This document shows, in pieces, positions 11,483 through 22,939 of a DNA stretch of 64,000 bases. The position numbers and the translations under genes are program-made. Every line of letters begins with the position of its first letter. Position 1 is the stretch's first letter. The notes under the pieces were generated by a model, which worked only from the letters and a program-made list of their open reading frames with translations, made no database searches and was not told where the DNA came from. Where the stretch lies: positions 211,272,997-211,336,996 of the forward strand of contig NC_081406.1 in assembly GCF_030272615.1 (NCBI RefSeq), in the 5' to 3' direction. The stretch comes from Cryptomeria japonica. Taxonomy: Eukaryota; Streptophyta; Pinopsida; Cupressales; Cupressaceae.

Positions 11483-14080
11483 CTATAATCCGCCGGTTGT
11501 AGTTATAGAATTGCTTTCCTCTTTCTCTGGAGGATCTGTTTGAGTTTGCATTCCTACAAACAAAATTTTAGGCTTTTCATTTTGGGCCGGTGGCACTGTC
11601 TCTATCTGTACCTGTGAAGGAGCCTGTTGCTCTACCTGTTTCTCTGTGTTGTCCACTGTCAATTTTTCCTCTGTGCTGCCTGTTGCCGGTGACTCGGTTG
11701 GTTTTTCAATTTTAGTATTTGTCGGTGGCTCAGTGGATGCATCAATATGCACATCTGTGGTCTTTTCCTTTTCAGTGTCTGAGGGTTCACTTGATCCTTC
11801 AGTTTGTTTTATTTCCCCAATTACAATGTTTTCTACTACAATATTTCCTACCGGTGGCTCTGTTGCCACATCTGATTTCTTAGTTGATTCCTTATCCACC
11901 ACAATATTGACTTCCTCAGTGTCAATGTTCATTGTATATAACACCTTAGAATCAGGATTTGTATCCTCATGTGGTGTGTCCATACTCTTAGTTGCCGGTT
12001 GATTGTTAGTAGTGTCCACCGGTGGAGTATCTAGAGGTAGTGGGGGTAAGTTGTCTGTTATCTTTATACTAGGAGGTCCACCTACCTTACCTTTTCCTTT
12101 GTCCCTGTCCTTTTGATATACTTTGAAGGTTTTAGGTTTTTGATACTCTTCATGTTTCTCTTTTTCTATCAGGAATATGTCCCATGCATTTGTTGTTTCC
12201 TCTGTTATCTGATTCACTCTTCCTGCCATCAGTGCTACATGCTGGTGAGCTATTGAGAATACTAACCGATTAGCCTCAGAGATTAATTGATCTATCTCAT
12301 CAGGTGAGTTAACAAGGTGCACTGCAAGTAGTTTTTCAATCTTTATTTTCTTATCTAGCTCAATAATAGCTACTCTTCTAGCTTCTAGTCTATTATATAG
12401 ATCTGCTGGTATTTCATCAACAACTTGCATCAAAAATTTCTTGAAAATATCTAAGTGTAAGATTACACTGTTCTCTACTTTCTCTTTGTCATCAACAGAT
12501 AGTGTGTCATATAATTTGTTGATGTTCTTCAACTTTCCATCCTCTGTAATTTCACTGAGAAGTTTATCAATGGGAGCAATAGTTTGTTGTGTTTTCTTCT
12601 TAGGAGTCATCTTCTTTTTCTTTGGAGTTAATTTCTTTGTTGGGGGCCTCACTGCCCGTTGTTTCTATTTTGTCCTCTTTGGTGTAGGAGAAGGTGTTGG
12701 TGAAGGTTTTCTTTTCCTTTCAACTCTCTTAAATACAACAGGTATGTCACTTTTTGAAGAAGTTCCAATCGGTGAAAGGTGAGTTTCCGGTTGAAGTTCT
12801 TCCAACTCACTTTCAGTTATACCGGTTTGTTTTAGCACATCTTCCTTAATATCTTTTGCCTATCGGGTTCCTTTTCTAACAGTTGCCTCAACCTTATTAA
12901 TTCTTTTCCTTGATTGAATTTGGCTTTCTATAGTTTCAGCACTACCAAATACTTTTTCTTCAGGTTCCTTAGGAGCTTCTAGGAGGGATTTTGCATTGGT
13001 TTCTATTATGTTGTCATCAGTCTCATACCCCATTTCAGTAACCCAAATGGTTTTAGGGATAACTGCCTCCATCCAAATTTCATCTTTCTTTATCACAAAA
13101 TAGATTTCCTTTTGGTACTTATCCACAATAGCTTGTGATAACCTTACTCTTGTTTTCATTCGAGCCTTTAGTGCTTGAAAGTGCTCATTTATGGTTTTCT
13201 CCCTATTCTCTCCCATATTGTTCAACAATTCTGATAGTTGTTTTCCTACCAGTATATCAAATCCAAGATCTTTGGTACCAATATCGGGTACTTGTTTGGT
13301 TATGTATAGCATCAGACAAACAAGTAGGTTTCCAAATCTAAATGTTCCTTTCTTTTCCCTTTTGATCTTTGCTAGATTGTCTATTAGCTCATCTTTAAGC
13401 CATTCACATATGTCTATCCTTGCATTATCATTTACCATATCATAGGCACTCTTAATGCATAGGCTAGAAACTGAGTTTAACCTATTTGCATGTGTAGTCT
13501 TGTAACCTAAGATCATATTGATAAATCTGATATTTGTATCCTTTACATCGTTTACCCTTAGTGATCCCTTATCAAATGTTGCACCGGTTAGGCTTGTCAC
13601 TAGATCATTTGAGACCTTCTTAGTTTTGTCAGGTCTATTGTCGGTGGAGGGTAACCCTGTTACTGCCCTTACCGCTTCTTTTGTGATCTTGTGAATAGAG
13701 TCTAACCAGAAAAATTCACCATGTACCCTGCTTAACACAATTCTTATGATATCCTTAGGGAAATCCAGGATACTAAGAATTTTAGTGAAACCTAGGGTTT
13801 CTACTATCTTATGTTCAGGTTTGATATTTCTGGATTCATCACAAATTATAGTTTTATACATATTTTTAGTTTCATCATCACCTAGTTCATCAATATGACA
13901 ATGTATATACATTCTAGGGTCTTCAGCATATACTACTCCTTTAAGGATTTGAGAGAATGCACCTATGCTATCATCTTTCTTAGCAATTTTGAGAACTAGC
14001 TGAAAGACGGGTCTAGGTCGCTTAACGACTTCAACAACAGTAGGGTTTGCAATAAATTCAGGAGTGGATGAAGATGTCAT
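11483..14080 (-). pseudogene. Second ORF of the minus-strand LTR element, plant transposon-associated protein of unknown function
   Basis: From the ATG at 14080 the frame runs 866 codons to a TAG at 11483, broken by TAG at 12860-12862 and 12665-12667, both consistent with CAG to TAG. The first 350 residues look globular and helical, with WLDSIHKITKEAVRAVTGLP near residue 130 and a hydrophobic helix pair around 270-300 (FGNLLVCLMLYITKQVP). I read this as similar to the loosely defined plant transposon/plant-mobile-domain proteins, not to any polymerase. Next come a Lys/Pro-rich basic patch (TPKKKKMTPKKKT), a helical stretch, and a long Thr/Pro/Glu-rich tail with repeated EKPTE-like units. The final TAG may also be decay, because sequence continues to the Tekay insertion. 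Function unknown. Confidence 0.65.
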
Positions 14081-14224
14081 AGCTATAAATACCTTGATCT
14101 TCCTTAAGGATGAATGATTTGATAGATTGCTTCGCTTCTTTGCTTGAAATGCCTTCACTTGGGAATTTTTGCGCTCTCGAAGATTTGAATGCTCGGTGAA
14201 TGAAAATGGAGCTAAAATACTTGC

Positions 14225-14231
14225 TTTATAG
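14225..14231 (-). promoter_or_regulatory. TATA-like box before the second ORF
   Basis: On the minus strand CACTATAAAGCA lies about 145 bases upstream of the ATG at 14080, in the 200-base gap between the Gag stop (14282) and the ORF start. It is followed by a pyrimidine-rich leader. Spacing fits a plant TATA box plus 5' UTR, so this ORF may have its own internal promoter. No transcription evidence is available. Confidence 0.45.
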
Positions 14232-14281
14232 TGTTATTTTCACCAACCACCACATTTAATGCTTGCCGGTTAAGTTACAGC

Positions 14282-15484
14282 TTAACTTGTTTTTCGGTAT
14301 AGAAGTAATCTCAACTTTTCACCATCAACCAAGGGAATAATAGCATGCATTTCATTTGTTGCTAAACCCTCAAGGGAATTTTCTTCAGTTAGATGATGAG
14401 TCTCCTGCTGGTGGAGTGTTACTCTGTTTTGCCGGTGGAGGAGTATTCCCATCAACATTCTGATCCATTGTTTTGAGAATTCTTTCTTTACCTCTTCAAC
14501 CTTTTCTTTACCTTTCAAACTAGCACCATTATTATTTGCTCGTGGTGCATTACTTCTACAAAATTTTGCAATATGTCAAATCTTGTTACAAGCATAACAG
14601 GTCACATTATTTTTCTGAATAGGTTTTCCATATCCTATGCCGGTTTGTGTTCTGCATTGATTAGATAAGTGTCCAAATCTCCCACAAACATAACATCTTA
14701 CATTCATTATGCAATTCTCTGAATTATGACCAACTTTGTTGCATTTAGAACATTGACCGATGGGTGTATTAGTGCTCTGATAATTTCTAGATCTACACTA
14801 ATTTTCTCTATGACCATACTTGTTATAGTTAAAGCATTTGCCATTAAATTTATAAGCATTTGGTTTCCTTACCGGTTTGCTATGATCATGTGTGTTTGCA
14901 GTACCAGAGCTTTCACCAACTTCAAAGCCAAGGCCATTAGTGTCACCATTAGGTTTCTGATTCTTTAGCATGTTACCAAGTTCTTCTGAGCTTTTCTTGA
15001 ATTTCTCCTTGTGTTGATTTGTAGTAGCTAGTTCTCTTTCCAAGATTCCTTTCTGTCTCATGAGTTCATTTGAGTCATTTTGTGTGTGCATAAGATCTGT
15101 CTTCAACATATCATTTTCATAACTAAGTCTTGTGTTTTCATTTGTAGCATCATTCAGTCTTCTAGTCAAGTCTTCTTCATTTTTCTTCTTATCTTCAATT
15201 TCTTTGCAAAATCTCATAGTCATATCCTGCATCTCATTCTTTGTAGTATTGCTTTCTTCTCTTAGTTTGCTTACCAGATCATTAAGAGTTTCCTTTTCAT
15301 CATTCTCATTCTGCATCTTTTCACAAAGTTCTCTTCTCTTATTTCTTGCAATGGTAAGATTTTCTTGAAGTGCTTGAATAATATCCTGAGCAGCCTTTAG
15401 ATCATCTTCAGGTTTGATATTTTTCAATTTTTCTGCATCATAGTCTGAAAGAGTTGTTTCCAATTGTTTCTTCAAGTTATCCAT
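14282..15484 (-). pseudogene. gag: Gag-like coiled-coil protein with four CCHC zinc knuckles
   Basis: The first ATG after the primer site is at 15484, 57 bases downstream. About 210 residues of highly charged heptad-like sequence follow (MDNLKKQLETTL onward), predicting a long coiled coil. Four CCHC knuckles come next in about 90 residues. The first has lost its second Cys to Tyr (CFNYNKYGHREN) and is followed by a TAG at 14798-14800. The second (CSKCNKVGHNSENC) and third (CYVCGRFGHLSNQC) are intact. The fourth is broken by a TGA just before its His (about 14572). The frame then stays open to TAA at 14282, 401 codons in all without a frameshift. Coiled coil plus knuckles points to RNA-binding, particle-forming Gag. 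No protease motif follows. Confidence 0.75.
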
Positions 15485-15540
15485 CTCTACCAGTGTCAAG
15501 ATCTTCCTCAAGCTGTTAGGCTTCTAAAAATAGAGGACCA

Positions 15541-15553
15541 GGCTCTGATACCA
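15541..15553 (-). other. Primer binding site of the minus-strand LTR element
   Basis: The minus strand reads TGGTATCAGAGCC, a 13-base initiator Met tRNA complement, 2 bases after the LTR end ...CCTAACA. It fixes element orientation and LTR boundary. Confidence 0.93.
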
Positions 15554-15555
15554 AT

Positions 15556-16315
15556 TGTTAGGATTCCCAAAGATACTGAGGGGGGGGGGTGAATCAGTAT
15601 CTAACTGGTTTATGAATTTACTTGATTTAAAACATGTAAAGCATATCAATACTATGTACCAGTATACCAAAAATAATGTAGTAAACAAGAATAACAACAT
15701 CCACATTAAAAGCACACCATAACACAGTAGTTTAATGAGGAAACCCGGTGTGGGAAAAACCTTGGTGGGATTTGTGACCCACAATATTCACTTATTGGCC
15801 ACTAAGGGAATATTACTATTTTACAAGAGGGGCCTACACATGTAGGAAGGCCAAGTGCCTAGAGCTCACTGCTCACTTACAAAGGAAGTCACACTGACTT
15901 AGAAAAATGGATTTATACAAATCCAATGTCTTGTACTTCCTCACATTAGCATCTGCTATGCCAGATCCAGTACCGGTTTTAGCTCTGCTTCATACATAAA
16001 CCCTTAACCTATAATTCGCATATTAGGTTTGCATAGTTTCGCCTATCACATTACTTCTAAATGTTCTACAATGATCTCATACATATATGAATCATATTAC
16101 AACTCACCATGTCGGCTTACAATGATTTTACAATTAATTACAAAATATATTATCAACAAAATTCTTGTCGGCCATAGTGCCTATATCCATCCTTTCATTG
16201 TTGGTGTTTTGTGTGTCGGTGTAGAGTTTGTCGTTGCCAGTACTAGTATATTTGTCTTGCCGGTATCATATGATTACAAGGTTGCCATCAATGACAAAAC
16301 CTTCAATCACCTACA
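15556..16315 (-). repeat. 5' LTR of the minus-strand element (outer end approximate)
   Basis: The inner end is exact because of the adjacent primer site. The outer end is a guess: on the minus strand a TG start is possible at 16315 (TGTAGGTGATTG) or about 16305. With the partner LTR missing it cannot be fixed. It contains a G-run at 15578-15589 (a C-run on the element strand) about 20 bases from the inner end, as also seen in the two copia elements. Confidence 0.65.
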
Positions 16316-16359
16316 ATTTCTCATTTGAGTTTTACTTTAATTTGGGGTTTGATTTTCAA

Positions 16360-16690
16360 TTGGGGTTTGATTTAATGAGTAATCTACTTATATTAAATCA
16401 CCAATTTGTTCATGAGAATAAACATGGGGCTGTGAAGACATACATGTATCCAATAATGGATTAGAAGATGCAACTAAAATCGGTTCTACTATGTTTCCTT
16501 CTTCAACATTTATGGTGTCCTCGATGTTCTCATCTTCTGAAACGATTGTTGAACTTGAAGTTCCAACATTGTTCAATTGTTTAATTCTTGCTCTTCTTTC
16601 TCGTTGTCATTTTGCCTCCTCTCTATTTGTTGCAATGTTTTCAGCTGTCAGAACCTTCCTTTTCCTCTTTCTGCGTTGATTTGATCCCAT
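16360..16690 (-). pseudogene. Degraded short ORF, basic then acidic
   Basis: From the ATG at 16690 the minus strand encodes a basic start (MGSNQRRKRKRKVL), an in-frame TGA near 16607, then a Ser/Glu-rich stretch (SSSTIVSEDENIED). It looks like a first exon or an N-terminal fragment of a transposon-encoded protein. I do not recognise the family, and it could be chance. Confidence 0.3.
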
Positions 16691-16971
16691 GGCTGCACCA
16701 AAATTTGAATTCGAATGGATCTCCTTGTCAAATCGATAACAAGACCAGAAAAGAGAATTATTTAACAAAACATTCTCTTTGCAGATCAAACCTATTGGAT
16801 AATGATTGAATAATCATTCAATCATTGAAATTTGTCCTTGTGGGCTAGTTTTTTGCCCAACAGATCTTTTAAGAAATAGGCGTCTAATATTTGAATGAAA
16901 TGGGTGCCCATTTTCAAATTGGGTACACGTTTCTAAAAATAGGTGCCTGTTTCGCTTTCAACGGTACAAAG

Positions 16972-17020
16972 TGAAACGGGCGCCCATTTTTTGAATTTCA
17001 AATAATGGGCGCCCGTTTCA
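16972..17020. repeat. Perfect 17-bp inverted repeat with 15-base spacer
   Basis: The arms are TGAAACGGGCGCCCATT (16972-16988) and its exact complement at 17004-17020. Each arm contains the self-complementary core GGGCGCCC. Degenerate copies lie upstream near 16875, 16900 and 16940, so this is the best-preserved member of a small cluster. Confidence 0.85.
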
Positions 17021-17995
17021 TAAAATTTGGAGTGGGATACAACCCTCTGCCTTGGTTTTGGCTTTGGGTTAGGCTTGGTGGGACCAAGCCTATGCTTGGA
17101 CCTCCAAAAAAATGGCTAAGGCAAAAGAATATCAGACTTTTGCCATGGCCTAATTTTTTGATGAAATGAAAACCCATTAGATTTCTCAGTGTCTTGATTT
17201 CAAAAATATAAATTTCATAGTGATAAGATTATTTTTACTATTTTTTCATTATATATTAGTCAAGAGTGGTACGTAAACCTAAAATACTGAGGTCCAGTAA
17301 AACTTTAATAACATTTTTTATTTTTAGGTTTTTAGAAAAATAAATTATATGACATCAATCTACATACAATTGTTTTTAAGATTAAAAATAAAAATAAAAA
17401 ATATGAAATTTTCATCAAATTATGGTAGTCGTACACCCGATGTTTTGAAAATGTACTTTATTGTCAATTAAAAATTAACAAAAAAATATATTCAATAAAA
17501 AAATAAGCAAAAATATTCTCATCAATATTTGGTGTCTTAGGTATCGTTTCCCAGAAGGATTTGCAAAAATTCATTTATTTGCATCAAAAAATGGTGGTCG
17601 TACACATGTGTGGTATGATCCTGAAACAAGTATTTTGAAAAAGTGGTTTTCAAACATGCATACTAAAATGTGATTTATACCATGTGGGTATTGAAATAAA
17701 TTACTTATTTGAAAAGTAGACTCCTAGCACTACATTTTCAATTACTGAAGTTTTTTGAGATTCAATCTCTAAGTGCCTCAAATTTTGACATCAATCAACA
17801 CAAAATTTGAAAAACAAAGAAAACACTTCCACTTTTTGCCCAAAAGTGGGACTCAACTTCTTGCAGCCACCCATTTGCTCAATCTATATTAATGCAGTAT
17901 ACCAACAAAGTCATTTTTGCATTACCAACTTTATGTTCAATTATAAAAGATCCTATAAGAATAATCTAACAACTTTACCCATGCAACATACTCAC

Positions 17996-18009
17996 AAATA
18001 AGGTCTTTT
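17996..18009. repeat. Target site duplication, left copy, LINE at 18010-22136
   Basis: AAATAAGGTCTTTT occurs here and at 22137-22150, flanking the LINE exactly. A 14-bp duplication is typical of target-primed reverse transcription. Confidence 0.9.
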
Positions 18010-21000
18010 TTTTTGTATTAAGCATCATAAAATCATCAGTTACAAAAATTCGAGGGTCTTGGCTGGAGAACTCACAGCCAACTAAAGAGTAAAAACATAG
18101 GGTGTAGACAGAACCATGTCAGGCGAGATCACGAGCCATAATATAAGACCATATACATAGGATGGAGCTGAATTGCAAAATTACACAAAAATGAGAGCCA
18201 TAGAAAAATGAAACATAGATTATACAGCTAGCTAAACACAAAGGAGGAGCCAAGATCCTTGTTGTCGCCCACGGGGGGGAGCCATGCAGTCCAACCTAGC
18301 TCCCCCTTACACTAGACCAACACATTTCCTTCAGCAAACTAATCTCTGAAGGGGTGGGAAGGTAGTCCTTCCAACTCTAGCTCAATAAAGTCCTCTCTTT
18401 GCTACCTTGCCTTCATCTCCTGCATAAATCTCATTAGCCCCTGCTCAAAGTGTGTCTTGTTGCTTCCCATACGATCCCAGGTGAAGCCATGTGAGAGCTC
18501 TCGAATGAATACCAGAGTTGTTCCATTCTTCAGCAATCTGTCGAATTTGTCTTCATCCAATCATAGGACCACTGTGACTTGCATAGCAACAAGGTAGCAG
18601 ATGAGTCTCCTAAGAGACTCAGTGAGGTTTCTACCCTTTCCATTAAACACATCTTAATTCCTATATTTCCAAATGATCCAAAGAATTTCCAAGGAGAGAG
18701 TAGACCAAAACATATTAGCATATTTCTTGCCACCTCTAACATAACCAAGTACCATCTCTTCAACAGAAAAATAATTGTTATTAACAGAGATACCAAACAG
18801 ATTCCAGACTTCTTTGGCAAAATGACACAAAGAAAATATGAGGTATAGATTCAGGGACTTGACATAGTTTACATAGTAGGGGGTCACCGTTTTTATCTTT
18901 AAGTGGCATTTTATGAAGCAAGAGTCTCCAAGAAAAAATTTCTTTTTTGGCTCAGTCAGGTTAGACCAGAATCTCAAGAGGCTAGCATACCATTTTTTGG
19001 GTCCCAGGAGAGGTTCCAGGTGTTGTTAAGGTGGGCAAGAATATCCACAGAGTCAGTAAGGGTAGAGTAGAACATTTTGGCCTTAGTTAGCGGGAGGGGG
19101 GAGCCATCTATCCAGTAGAGGGAGGCTATTGGGGAGAGTGAGGAGGGGGTAGGAGAGAAGAGGATGGGGGCAAGTGCAGATTTGAGGACATTGTAGGTTC
19201 TGGCTTGGGAGAGGGGGAGGTTAAATTTGGAACTCAGAGCCTCCCAGGATATCAAGATATCATCTTTCAAAATGTGTACAAATGTGACTAGTCCTAGGTT
19301 GTGCCATTTTAGGGCAGAGCATCCTTGAAGATAGGCCAATTGTTTCCCATTGTGAAGAGTATTCCACCATATAGACCTTCCCAAATTGAGAGAACCCTTC
19401 TTCTCTATAATGCTCCTATTGCTGATGAATTGTCTAACATGGTTCTAAGCCTTCCATGTAGACTTGAAGACTTCTGATCCCGTAGGGGAGACCTCACAAT
19501 TTCCAGCAATCAGGTCTCCCATGGGTAGGTTCTTCCATTTTTTTGCCATTTTTGGGGTGGAGCATTGAATATTGTGTCTAACAAGCACTTTCCAAGTTTG
19601 ATGTCCAACAAGGGCTTTACAAATCCATTTGGCAGCCAGTGCAATTCCGTAGAATTTGAGATCTTTGAGGCCCATGCCTCCCCGCATCTTAGATCTGACA
19701 CACCAATCCCATTTGACAACATGTTGTTTCCTATTGCCCTTCCCATCTGACCAAAGGAAATTCCTGATTTGTTTTTGTATACAGTTGAATTGGTAGTTGT
19801 TGAATAGCCAGGCTGAAGAGCGGTATATGTTATATGAGGATAATATTTTTTGACAGGCCTGGAAGTGACCTGCTGGGGAGAGAAAGTTTTGGTTCCATTT
19901 AGTGAGCTTTTTATGCACCTTATTCCTGAACCACTCCCACATTTCTTTCAAATTCGGGGAAACAAAGAAGGGAATACCAAGGTATCTGATGATAGTGTTT
20001 GGTCCTCCCCACTTTAGATCAAATTTAGACATCCAGATAGGAGGGGAGTCTGTCCAACCTAGCAAGGTAGATTTATGGAGAGCAATTCTACTACCTAAGG
20101 CTTTACAGAAGATTTCAATGTTATGAAGAAGAGAGGATAAATTTTCCTCATCTAGGGTGAACACAATAGTTGTGTCATCTACAAACTGAATATTGATGAT
20201 TTCTTCTTTATTAGGGAAGGAAATCCCTTTGACCCTAGGGGATAATATGTAATCCTTTAGGACATAGTGCATAGCATTAGCAGCCAAGACAAATAGGGTC
20301 GGGGCAAGTGGACAACCCTGTCTAATTGATTTGGAGAGAATGATGTTGCCATATCTTAATCCATTTACATCAACAATAGCATTGGCATCGCAGAGTAGTG
20401 TTTGAACAATCTTGCAGAAGGACTCTGGGAAGCCCAGACTAACTAGCATCTGAATTATGAATCCCCATTCTATTCTATCATATGCCTTCTCAAATTCTAT
20501 TAAGAGCATTGCCCCATTTTGACTAGAGACCTTTGCCCACTCAAGTGATTCCCAACAGGTCACCAAGTTCTCAAGGACATACCTACCTTTGACAAAGCCT
20601 ATTTGGGTGGGGCTTATTATTTTTGGCAGAATTCTAATCAACTTGTTGGCTACCACTTTGGCCAGTATTTTATAGGATACATTTAGTAGCGTGATAGGCC
20701 TCCAGTTCTTAATCAAAGTCATGTCTCCCTCCTTAGGGATGAGTTTGATAAGCCCTTGATTGATCTCTTTGCCCAGGGTTCCTTTGCTAATAGCCTCTAG
20801 ATACAGGTCATGGAGGTCACCTTCAATCCATTCAATGTTTTTCTTATAAAATTCCATTGGGAATCTATCTGATCCAGGGGATCTATCATTGCCCATTGAG
20901 GAAATGGCCATTGCAATTTCCTCTCTTGAGATATGGCGCCCTACAAACTCAAAGTCTTCAGCATTAAGTTTGGTTGGGGTCAATTGCTTAATGAGCTCCC

Positions 21001-22136
21001 TAACAGGCCTATAGTCATCATTTAATTCATCTAAAGTGAATAGTTTCTGGTAGTAATGGGAGAATAAGTCTAGGATCATCTAGGAGTTTGTGATATGAGT
21101 GTCGTTATCCCATATAGCACTGATATTATCTTTTTCCTCCTTTACTTTGAGCATATGGAAGAAAAATTTGGACCCCTTGTCTCCTGAGTCCAACCAATTT
21201 AGTTTGGACCTGGTTTTTAGCCCTCTAATTTTCTAGTTCTGAATCTTGCTGAGGTGATCCTTGATTGACACCAGAGAGTTAGTATGATTTTCATCATTAG
21301 GGGAGTTCTGAAGATTCATTTCAGCGATACATAAATCCTCCCAAAGAAGTCTTTCTAACCTCCTGGCATCCTTGGCCTTCTTTTTCCCCACTGTTTGACA
21401 AAGGGTGGTCCAAGTTTTAATGTTTAAATTCCATTCATCAATCTTAGAGAGTCGGTTCAGGTTCTTCTTGTTAAATAGTTTGATAAAGGCCAGGGCAGAG
21501 CGAAGGTCCTCATCCTCTAGGAGTCTAGTATTGAGGATGAAGGAAGGGGGTCTAGAGGAGATGGGGGACTAGCTGGAGAGAGGTCAATTCCCATTATTAT
21601 TGGGTGGTGATCTGATAGCATAAATGGGGAGACAAGATAATGATCTCCATTAGGGCCTTTGTCAATCCCAAAGTGGCATTTATTGAAGTAGAGTCTATCC
21701 AGTCTGTAGTAGATCCTTTTATTCAACTATTGGTAGTTACACCAGGTGTACCATATAGTGTTCAACTGGTCTTTTCTTTCAGCAATAGGGTCATTGAGGT
21801 TTAATTTATTAATCATTCTATCCCATTGTAGCCTTTCCATTCCCTTCCATTCAAATTTGTTGCCACCTTTTTTGTCATTGGCTGATTCAACCATATTGAA
21901 GTCCCCCCCAATAATCCAAGGGATATCTTCTAGCCCTGCTAGCCAGTTCCACAGTTCTCCCCTTTCTCTATAGTCATTCGGGGCATAAACAGAGCAAATT
22001 CCAAACTTCTAGTTCCCCATTTGAATAGAGACCCATATAGCCCTAGCATAGGGGGACTGCCCCCAGTTAACCACTTTGTTGGCCCATTTAGGACTAAGGA
22101 GTATGGTTGTGCCTCCTTTTCCTTTGGTATGGTTAG
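18010..22136 (-). mobile_element. 5'-truncated L1-like LINE
   Basis: Bounded by a 14-bp target site duplication. On the minus strand it begins inside the endonuclease domain and ends in a short A-run (T-run on +) at 18010. ORF1 and the endonuclease N-terminus are missing, the usual result of incomplete reverse transcription. It inserted into the AT-rich spacer that continues at 22151. Confidence 0.92.
18530..22136 (-). pseudogene. LINE ORF2 remnant: partial endonuclease, RT, zinc-finger RT domain
   Basis: It starts in the AP-type endonuclease domain (KGKGGTTILL; then YAPND near 21990, GGDFNMV near 21905, SDHHPI near 21605). RT spans about 21080-19800 with NWRPITLLN, QIGFVKGR, IRQGCPLAP and the FVDD pair. 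Motif A reads IEFEKAYDR where the family has an aspartate first (LDFEKAYD), so the first catalytic Asp is Glu. A stop at 19445, another near 18974 and a frameshift near 18960 follow. The C-terminal zf-RVT-like region (SLCHFAKEVWNLF) ends near 18530. No RNase H domain is seen. Clearly dead. Confidence 0.88.
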
Positions 22137-22150
22137 AAATAAGGTCTTTT
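22137..22150. repeat. Target site duplication, right copy, LINE at 18010-22136
   Basis: Exact copy of 17996-18009. Confidence 0.9.
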
Positions 22151-22532
22151 CATAAACTGGCTATCTAAATTATCTGAATCAACAGCCCAACTCAAAGTAG
22201 CATCAAAACATAAGGATTCTATTTCCATTTATGGGTGGGGCTTGACAAGTGGAACCTTTGAAGTCTAATGATGGCTAACATTTATGTCTTTAAAATGAAA
22301 AATCCCATCTTTAGGTTTAGTTTGACATCTGCAATTGTGATTGATATAAAATCATCTTTTAATATTAAATAATTAAAATAAATTCAAGGACAAATTCCAT
22401 GTATAACAATAGCTTTCTACTTTTAATTATCTACAAGATAATGAACAAATGGAGATCATAAATAAAATTATTAAACAGATCTCAAGCAAATATTCAATAA
22501 AAATGGTATTAATCAATATACACATGTTTTAG

Positions 22533-22700
22533 GGTGGGGGCCCTAACTCAATTGGCTAAAAATCTTGTTGTAGGAAAGAGGTCACAAGGTTTAGTCTCTC
22601 CCCTTCTTCGTGGTACTAGAGGGTGTGTTGCACTAGTCTCGTTAGTCATGTGAATTTTTTTTACTAGCCGCATTGCATTTTATAGAGGGGAGCTAACCAA
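22533..22700 (+). mobile_element. Possible tRNA-derived SINE relic
   Basis: GGGCCCTAACTCAATTGGCT resembles a tRNA 5' end with an A box. About 45 bases on, AGGTTTAGTCTC resembles a B box. A T-rich tail follows near 22655. The spacing suits a tRNA-derived SINE head, but both boxes are degenerate and no target duplication was found. Confidence 0.3.
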
Positions 22701-22764
22701 TTCTTGTAGTGTAAAAGAAACACACACATGCTACCACATTATGAGCATCATGTTGAGTTCTTGC

Positions 22765-22939
22765 ATGCCTTATCATGTTCCTAAAAGTTATTTTGTGACA
22801 TTGGGGACACCATACCATCCATTTACATTGATTGCTCACATGCCTTATCATATTCCTAATAGTTATATTCTTATGTAAGACATCATGCATTTCCAATTGT
22901 ATCATGTGCTTACTTGTCTTATCATGTTCCTAAGAGTTA
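22765..22939. repeat. Three copies of a 26-bp motif at about 75-bp spacing
   Basis: TGCCTTATCATGTTCCTAAA and close variants occur at 22765, 22840 and 22914. The sequence between copies is weakly similar, so this is an old tandem array. A 70-aa ORF on the minus strand across it is explained by the repeats. Confidence 0.65.

Larger units (their letters stand above)
11452..16315 (-). mobile_element. Minus-strand LTR element with Gag and a second unknown ORF, split by the Tekay copy
   Basis: Read on the minus strand: LTR (about 16315-15556), Met-tRNA primer site, Gag frame, a promoter-like gap, then a long second ORF. The Tekay 3' LTR cuts it at 11451. The rest, including the other LTR and any pol, would be left of the window or absent. 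Within the 4.9 kb present there is no protease, RT, RNase H or integrase. The space normally holding pol is taken by the unknown ORF, so it may be a non-autonomous, Gag-only type. The LTR end with a C-run before the primer site resembles Ty1/copia LTRs here. Class is therefore uncertain. Confidence 0.75.
16316..17995. other. AT-rich spacer with a GGGCGCCC palindrome cluster
   Basis: Apart from the short ORF above, this stretch holds no supported gene. At 16860-17020 there are several diverged copies of a GGGYGCCCATTTT-like unit in both orientations. A motif near 17420 (GGTAGTCGTACAC) partly recurs near 17590. The rest is anonymous AT-rich sequence up to the LINE target site. Confidence 0.6.

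Noticed and set aside
16029-16464. ORFs of 78-99 aa on the + strand
   Set aside because: They lie across the minus-strand LTR and its flank, with no domain.
22533-22605. tRNA gene
   Set aside because: The A and B boxes are degenerate and no acceptor stem or anticodon arm could be folded; a SINE relic is at most possible.
22693-22905. 70-aa minus ORF with a CPQC motif, zinc-finger-like
   Set aside because: The motif is produced by the 75-bp repeat units and there is no second ligand pair.
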